Of a stretch of DNA of 58,090 bases, positions 53,749 through 58,090 are shown in pieces. Position 1 is the stretch's first letter, and each line of letters begins with the position of its first letter. The position numbers and the translations under genes are program-made. The stretch lies in contig SVPI01000009.1 of the NCBI GenBank assembly GCA_015065935.1, positions 1 to 58,090 on the forward strand, written 5' to 3'. Source of the DNA: Oscillospiraceae bacterium (lineage in GTDB: Bacteria; Bacillota; Clostridia; Oscillospirales; Acutalibacteraceae). The notes beneath the pieces are model-generated. The model was not told where the DNA came from, did not search any database, and was given only the letters and a program-made list of their open reading frames with translations.

Positions 53749-55527
53749 TTATTTAAGGTTAGCCTTTAAATTATCAAGCTGAGCGCGGAGTTCTGCAGGG
53801 AGTTTGTCGCCAAACTTCTTGTAGTGCTCCTCAATTTCCTCGGCCTCTTTGGTCCAGATGTCCTTGTCAACGGTAAGGATATCTTTAAGGGTTTCCATAT
53901 CCATATCAAGGTCGGTAAGGTCAATATCCTCAGGCTTCGGAACATAACCGATAGCGGTTTCGGTAGCATCAGCCTTGCCCTCACAGCGGTCGATAATCCA
54001 GTTAAGAACTCTCATATTATCGCCAAATCCGGGCCATACAAAGTTACCCTCGTCATCGGTACGGAACCAGTTAACGTTAAAGATTTTGGGAGCCTTGTCG
54101 CCAAGCTTCTTGCCCATTTCCAGCCAGTGGCGGAAGTAATCACCCATATGATAGCCGCAGAAGGGAAGCATTGCCATGGGGTCACGGCGAACAACGCCAA
54201 CTGCACCGGCTGCTGCTGCTGTTGTTTCAGAAGCCATTGCAGAGCCTACGAACACACCGTTCTCCCAGTTCTTTGATTGATAAACAAGGGGTGCGCACTT
54301 TGCGCGGCGGCCGCCGAATACGATAGCGGAAATTCTAACACCCTGACCCTTGTTGAACTCATCAGAGATGCAGGGGCAGTTTTCAGCAGGAGCTGTGAAG
54401 CGTGAGTTGGGATGAGCAGCACAGGTTGTTTTATCAGCCTTGTTAAACTTTGCAGGGTCCCAAGGATTGCCCTTCCAGTCAAGTGCATTTTCAGGCAGAT
54501 TTTTATTAAGACCTTCCCACCAAACGGTGTTGTCGTTTAGGTCAAGAGCAACGTTTGTGAAGATGGTGTTTTTCTTGGTGGACTCAAGAGCATTGAAGTT
54601 GGAATGCTCGTTGGTGCCGGGGGCAACGCCAAAGAAGCCGTTTTCGGGGTTGATAGCATAGAGATAACCATCGGGGCCTATTCTCATCCAGGAAATGTCA
54701 TCGCCAACGGTCCAGATTTTGTAACCCTTGTCGCGGAGATATTTGGGGGGAATAAGCATTGCCAGGTTGGTTTTACCGCAAGCAGAGGGGAAAGCGGCGG
54801 CGATGTATTTAACCTCGCCCTTGGGATTCTGAAGGCCAAGAATAAGCATATGCTCAGCCATCCAGCCCTCTTTCCAGCCCTGGTAGGAAGCAATACGAAG
54901 TGCAAAGCACTTTTTGCCGAGAAGCACGTTTCCGCCGTAACCCGAGTTTACGGAAATAATGGTGTTATCCTGGGGGAAGTGGCAGATGTAACGGTTTTCG
55001 GGGTCGATATCACAGCGGGAGTGAAGACCTCTTACCCAGTCGTTGCTGTCTCCCAAAACTTCCATAACCTTATCGCTTACTCTGGTCATAATAAGCATAT
55101 TAAGAACAACGTAAACCGAGTCGGTTACCTCAATACCGATTTTGGCAAGAGGAGAGCCGATGGGGCCCATGGAATAAGGGATAACGTACATTGTTCTGCC
55201 CTTATAGCTACCGCGAGCGATGTCATAAAGCTTTTTATACATTTTTGCAGGGTCTTCCCAGTTGTTTGTGGGGCCTGCTTCTTCCTTAGTTGTGGTACAG
55301 ATAAAGGTTCTGTCCTCAACGCGGGCAACATCGTTAGGCTTTGTTCTGTGAAGGTAGCAGCCGGGAAGCTTTTCCTCGTTAAGCTTTGTAAGCTCGCCGA
55401 GCTCAACCGCCAGCTTTCTGAGCTCTTCGGTTTGCTCTTCGCTGCCGTTAATCCAAACAACCTTGTCGGGAGTAAGGAGCTCTTCCATTTCGCCGAGCCA
55501 TTTAATTACGGTTTCGTTCTTTGTCAT
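53749..55527 (-). CDS. pckG: Phosphoenolpyruvate carboxykinase (GTP)
   Basis: GTP-dependent PEPCK, 592 aa, usual length. It interconverts oxaloacetate and PEP; in gut anaerobes it often runs toward oxaloacetate. P-loop and reactive cysteine: AAFPSACGKTNLAMLIP (C250). Metal site and second kinase motif: WTVGDDISWMRIG followed by YAINPENGFFGVAPGT. The substrate loop is RRAKCAPLVYQ. AAGGAG precedes the ATG. It is monocistronic, with a good promoter at 55591-55619 and a 5' hairpin. Confidence 0.97.
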   Translation of the reverse strand: MTKNETVIKWLGEMEELLTPDKVVWINGSEEQTEELRKLAVELGELTKLNEEKLPGCYLHRTKPNDVARVEDRTFICTTTKEEAGPTNNWEDPAKMYKKLYDIARGSYKGRTMYVIPYSMGPIGSPLAKIGIEVTDSVYVVLNMLIMTRVSDKVMEVLGDSNDWVRGLHSRCDIDPENRYICHFPQDNTIISVNSGYGGNVLLGKKCFALRIASYQGWKEGWMAEHMLILGLQNPKGEVKYIAAAFPSACGKTNLAMLIPPKYLRDKGYKIWTVGDDISWMRIGPDGYLYAINPENGFFGVAPGTNEHSNFNALESTKKNTIFTNVALDLNDNTVWWEGLNKNLPENALDWKGNPWDPAKFNKADKTTCAAHPNSRFTAPAENCPCISDEFNKGQGVRISAIVFGGRRAKCAPLVYQSKNWENGVFVGSAMASETTAAAAGAVGVVRRDPMAMLPFCGYHMGDYFRHWLEMGKKLGDKAPKIFNVNWFRTDDEGNFVWPGFGDNMRVLNWIIDRCEGKADATETAIGYVPKPEDIDLTDLDMDMETLKDILTVDKDIWTKEAEEIEEHYKKFGDKLPAELRAQLDNLKANLK

Positions 55528-55555
55528 TTTCTTTTCTCCTTAAATATTTGTGAAA

Positions 55556-55574
55556 GGAGCAAAAATTTTGCTCC
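55556..55574 (-). promoter_or_regulatory. 5' leader stem-loop of pckG
   Basis: GGAGCAAAA-TTTTGCTCC forms a near-perfect hairpin about ten bases after the predicted transcription start. It may stabilise the mRNA or respond to a regulator. Confidence 0.45.
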
Positions 55575-55590
55575 AAATTTTGCCGTTTAC

Positions 55591-55619
55591 ATTATACTTT
55601 ATTTTTTGTCAAAAATCAA
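55591..55619 (-). promoter_or_regulatory. pckG promoter
   Basis: Minus strand: TTGATT (55619-55614), 17-base spacer, TATAAT (55596-55591). Confidence 0.65.
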
Positions 55620-55658
55620 CCGAATTTGTTATTTTTTAAACAAAATTTAAAAGTTTGT

Positions 55659-56156
55659 TCATTTTGTCAAAATCTTTTCAATTTTTCCGAAAATCATGTT
55701 ATGATAGTCACCCTTATACCACCTTAAATTGTCCTTGTCTACAAAGGATTCCTCGTTCATTGCCTGAACATATTCCTTTTTGCAAAAGATAACAAGCCTT
55801 GCCTCCTCAAAATAAACACCCTTTTCATCATAAACAGGGGTAAGGCCGCAGGCCTCGGTTTTGTTAATATCGCGGCCCGATTTGCTGCCGCAGATTTTGT
55901 GAATGTCCTTTAGCTCCTCGCCGTAAAAGGAAAGGGTAAAATAATCGCTTTTATTAATAAAATCCATTGTGTAACGCTGTGGGCGAACAACAACCATAGC
56001 TGTGTGGTGACCCCACATTTCGCCGAAAAAGCCCCAGGAGGCGGTCATCATATTGTGGGATTTTTCATCCCCCGCGGTTATGAGCATATATTCCTTTGAC
56101 ACAGCCTCAAAAATGTTATCGTTCCAGTTTTCTGCCGTTATTTCTCTGAATGCCAT
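55659..56156 (-). CDS. Flavin reductase family protein (FMN-binding)
   Basis: 165 aa, split-barrel FMN-binding fold like flavoredoxin and related clostridial reductases. Matching features: MLITAGDEKSHNMMTASWGFFGEMWG near residues 24-50 (in two parts), VVVRPQRYTMDFINKSDYFTLSFYG, and a C-terminal KGDYHNMIFGKIEKIL. The physiological partner is unknown; such proteins pass electrons to oxygen or flavin in anaerobes. GAGGTG lies upstream of the ATG. It is divergent from the NifU-like gene and may form a monocistronic unit. Confidence 0.8.
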   Translation of the reverse strand: MAFREITAENWNDNIFEAVSKEYMLITAGDEKSHNMMTASWGFFGEMWGHHTAMVVVRPQRYTMDFINKSDYFTLSFYGEELKDIHKICGSKSGRDINKTEACGLTPVYDEKGVYFEEARLVIFCKKEYVQAMNEESFVDKDNLRWYKGDYHNMIFGKIEKILTK

Positions 56157-56291
56157 AAAAAAACACCTCGGATTAAATTTATTATATATTATTTTATATG
56201 AAAATATCCCTTAAAACAACCTTTAAATTATAAAATTGTTAAAATTTTATCTTTTTGCCCTTTTACCTATTGTGTTTTTTCTCGTTTTTGG

Positions 56292-56297
56292 TATAAT
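56292..56297 (+). promoter_or_regulatory. Extended -10 promoter of the NifU-like/GGGtGRT operon
   Basis: TATAAT with a TG motif one base upstream (TGGTATAAT); the best -35 is a weak TTGTGT (56270-56275). The start point would be near 56304, giving a leader of about 45 bases. Confidence 0.6.
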
Positions 56298-56348
56298 ATT
56301 AGTTGGTGAATTTTGCAATTCCGCTTATTTTTGAAAGGAGAAAGAAAA

Positions 56349-57041
56349 ATGAACTATTCTCACGAAGTAGAAAAAATGTGCCCCCTCGCTAAGGGTACAT
56401 ACCACGGTCCCGCTCCTATTCCTCAGGAGGGCAAATGGACCCAGGTTAAAGAAGTTAAAGACATTTCGGGCCTCACCCACGGTGTGGGCTGGTGTGCACC
56501 TCAGCAGGGCGCTTGTAAGCTTACCCTTAATGTTAAGGATGGCGTTATTGAGGAAGCCTTGGTTGAAACCCTCGGCTGCTCGGGTATGACCCACTCGGCT
56601 GCAATGGCTTCTGAAATTCTTGTTGGCAAAACCATTCTTGAAGCCCTTAATACCGACCTCGTTTGCGATGCTATTAACACCGCAATGAGAGAGCTTTTCC
56701 TCCAGATTGTTTACGGTCGTACACAAACTGCCTTCTCTGAAGATGGTCTGCCCATCGGCGCAGGTATGGAGGACCTCGGCAAGGGTCTTCGCTCTCAGGT
56801 TGGTACAACCTATGCCACAAAGGCAAAGGGCCCCCGCTATTTAGAGCTTGCTGAAGGCTATATCACAAAGATTGCCGTTGATAAGAACGACCAGATTACC
56901 GGTTACAAGTTCGTACACCTCGGTAAAATGATGGATATGATTAAAAAGGGTATGGACGCTAACGAGGCTCTCGCCAAGGCTAGCGGACAGTACGGCCGCG
57001 TTGATGATGCTGCAAAGCTTATCGACCCCAGAGAAGAATAA
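56349..57041 (+). CDS. IscU/NifU-like iron-sulfur scaffold family protein
   Basis: 230 aa. Residues 46-110 match the IscU/NifU N-terminal fold: C56 in GACKLTLNV corresponds to the first scaffold cysteine and C77 in LGCSGMTHSAAMASEIL to the second. The usual third ligand region (LP-x-KxHCS) is replaced by IVYGRTQTAFSEDGLPIGAGMEDLG with no cysteine. There are extra N- and C-terminal extensions (C11, C49 and the tail GQYGRVDDAAKLID). ATG 56349 has AAAGGAG upstream. It is 17 bases before a GGGtGRT-family gene. Codon choice suggests strong expression. Canonical scaffold function is uncertain. Confidence 0.8.
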   Translation: MNYSHEVEKMCPLAKGTYHGPAPIPQEGKWTQVKEVKDISGLTHGVGWCAPQQGACKLTLNVKDGVIEEALVETLGCSGMTHSAAMASEILVGKTILEALNTDLVCDAINTAMRELFLQIVYGRTQTAFSEDGLPIGAGMEDLGKGLRSQVGTTYATKAKGPRYLELAEGYITKIAVDKNDQITGYKFVHLGKMMDMIKKGMDANEALAKASGQYGRVDDAAKLIDPREE

Positions 57042-57058
57042 TTAAGGAGGAAACTAAA

Positions 57059-58060
57059 ATGGCATTATTTGAAAGTTATGAAAGACGCATTGACCAAATC
57101 AATGCTGAACTTAAAAAGCACGGCATTTCCTCCCTTGAGGAAGCTAAAAAAATCTGCGATGATGCAGGTGTTGACGCTTATAAAATCGTTAAAGACACTC
57201 AGCCTATCTGCTTTGAGAACGCTTGCTGGGCCTACATTGTAGGTTGCGCAATCGCTATTAAGGATGAGGTTAAATCTGCTGCTGAGGCTGCTGAAAAAAT
57301 CGGTCTTGGCCTTCAGTCCTTCTGCATTCCCGGCTCCGTTGCTGATGACCGTAAGGTTGGTCTTGGCCACGGTAACCTGGGTGCAATGCTTCTCAGAGAT
57401 GAAACCAAATGCTTCGCATTCTTAGCAGGTCACGAATCCTTCGCCGCTGCTGAAGGCGCAATCGGTCTTGCAAAGAGCGCTAATAAGGCTAGAAAAGAGC
57501 CCCTCCGCGTTATCCTTAACGGTCTCGGCAAGGATGCCGCTAAAATCATCTCCCGCATCAACGGCTTCACCTATGTTCAGACTAAGTTTGACTACTATAC
57601 CGGTAAGGTTTCTATTGTAGAAGAAATCGCTTATTCTGATGGAGAGCGCGCAAAGGTTCGCTGCTACGGCGCTGACGATGTTCGTGAAGGCGTTGCTATT
57701 ATGCACCTTGAGGGCGTTGACGTTTCTATTACAGGTAACTCTACTAACCCCACCCGCTTCCAGCACCCCGTTGCAGGTACCTACAAGAAGGAATGCATCG
57801 AGCAGGGTAAGAAATACTTCTCCGTAGCAAGCGGCGGCGGTACAGGCAGAACACTCCACCCCGATAATATGGCAGCTGGCCCCGCTTCCTATGGTATGAC
57901 CGACACAATGGGTCGTATGCACTCTGATGCTCAGTTTGCAGGCTCCTCCTCCGTTCCCGCCCACGTTGAAATGATGGGCCTTATCGGTGCAGGTAACAAC
58001 CCAATGGTTGGTATGACCGTTGCTTGTGCAGTTGCAGTTAACGAAGCGCTGAATAAATAG
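57059..58060 (+). CDS. GGGtGRT-family protein of unknown function
   Basis: 333 aa. The family name comes from a glycine loop, here SGGGTGRTLHPDNMA (about residues 258-272). Other striking stretches are VGLGHGNLGAMLLRD (about 100-114), the AGHESFAAAEGAIG segment (about 123-136), and a C-terminal GLIGAGNNPMVGMTVA. Nine cysteines are spread through the chain, and there is no signal or membrane segment. Function is unknown to me. The close pairing with the NifU-like gene suggests they act together, possibly in metal or cluster handling. GGAGG precedes the ATG, and codon choice suggests high abundance. The stop is at 58058-58060, with no terminator inside the window. Confidence 0.85.
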   Translation: MALFESYERRIDQINAELKKHGISSLEEAKKICDDAGVDAYKIVKDTQPICFENACWAYIVGCAIAIKDEVKSAAEAAEKIGLGLQSFCIPGSVADDRKVGLGHGNLGAMLLRDETKCFAFLAGHESFAAAEGAIGLAKSANKARKEPLRVILNGLGKDAAKIISRINGFTYVQTKFDYYTGKVSIVEEIAYSDGERAKVRCYGADDVREGVAIMHLEGVDVSITGNSTNPTRFQHPVAGTYKKECIEQGKKYFSVASGGGTGRTLHPDNMAAGPASYGMTDTMGRMHSDAQFAGSSSVPAHVEMMGLIGAGNNPMVGMTVACAVAVNEALNK

Positions 58061-58090
58061 TCTCGTTTGAAATGATAAACAGGTGTTTTC

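Noticed and set aside
54604-55650. A 348-codon open frame on the plus strand opposite pckG
   Set aside because: It is wholly antisense to a strongly supported pckG, has no ribosome binding site, and its translation is low-complexity shadow of the codon-biased gene.
57422-57964. A 180-codon minus-strand open frame opposite the GGGtGRT gene
   Set aside because: It is antisense to a well-supported gene with strong codon bias and has no plausible start signals.

Overview
The window looks like a housekeeping stretch of chromosome from an anaerobic, spore-forming Firmicute of class Clostridia; an Oscillospirales/Ruminococcaceae-like member is my best guess. The evidence is a complete spoIIA operon (spoIIAA-spoIIAB-sigF), lysine/DAP synthesis through DapF and LL-diaminopimelate aminotransferase, a parA-parB-serS linkage, GTP-dependent PEP carboxykinase, a TrpR-like regulator heading the histidine operon, and AT-rich promoters of the TTGACA/TATAAT type with strong GGAGG ribosome binding sites. 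Base composition is moderate by eye and coding density is very high. No gene-free stretch exceeds about 290 bases. I saw no tRNA, CRISPR array, prophage or transposase gene.

Layout. 1-277: a strong leftward promoter reading off the edge, with a leader that resembles rRNA operon leaders. 278-3014 (minus): spoIIA operon and folC. 3085-3270 (plus): a 61-aa unknown protein. 3311-10393 (minus): valS and a divergent type II topoisomerase pair (ParE-like, ParC-like). 10596-11948 (plus): an intracellular GH28-like beta-helix protein. 12032-19158 (minus): NADP-type glutamate dehydrogenase, a MATE transporter, and an operon dapF-dapL-sugar transferase-nucleotidyltransferase. 19254-28475 (plus): an unknown 232-aa protein, then a TrpR-like regulator and the complete histidine operon hisZGDCBHAF-hisIE-hisK. 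28683-36770 (plus): argG, a palindromic repeat element, then argHCJBDF, giving all steps from glutamate to arginine by the acetyl-cycling route. 36872-39100 (plus): metY-metA. 39161-39655 (minus): an anchored unknown protein. 39853-42770 (plus): parA-parB-serS. 42907-48530 (plus): xpt and a BMP-type nucleoside ABC transporter. 48587-53624 (minus): gpsA, plsY, der, a DUF512 radical SAM protein, rpmF and a DUF177 protein. 53749-56156 (minus): pckG and a flavin reductase. 56349-58060 (plus): an IscU/NifU-like protein paired with a GGGtGRT-family protein.

How it fits together. Most of the window is amino-acid anabolism from glutamate: gdhA makes glutamate, and his, arg, met and DAP genes use it. 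The his promoter and the gdhA promoter carry almost the same palindrome at the same place between -35 and -10, suggesting one regulator (probably the TrpR-like protein encoded at 20040) controls both. The arg block has a cluster of ArgR-box-like sites around its promoter. MetA carries the glutamate at residue 111 that marks acetyl-CoA users, matching the O-acetylhomoserine-using MetY next to it. 

Best candidates for undescribed biology are the NifU-like/GGGtGRT pair at the right end, the shared his/gdhA operator, the divergent topoisomerase pair, and the palindromic element that supplies the last codons of argG.
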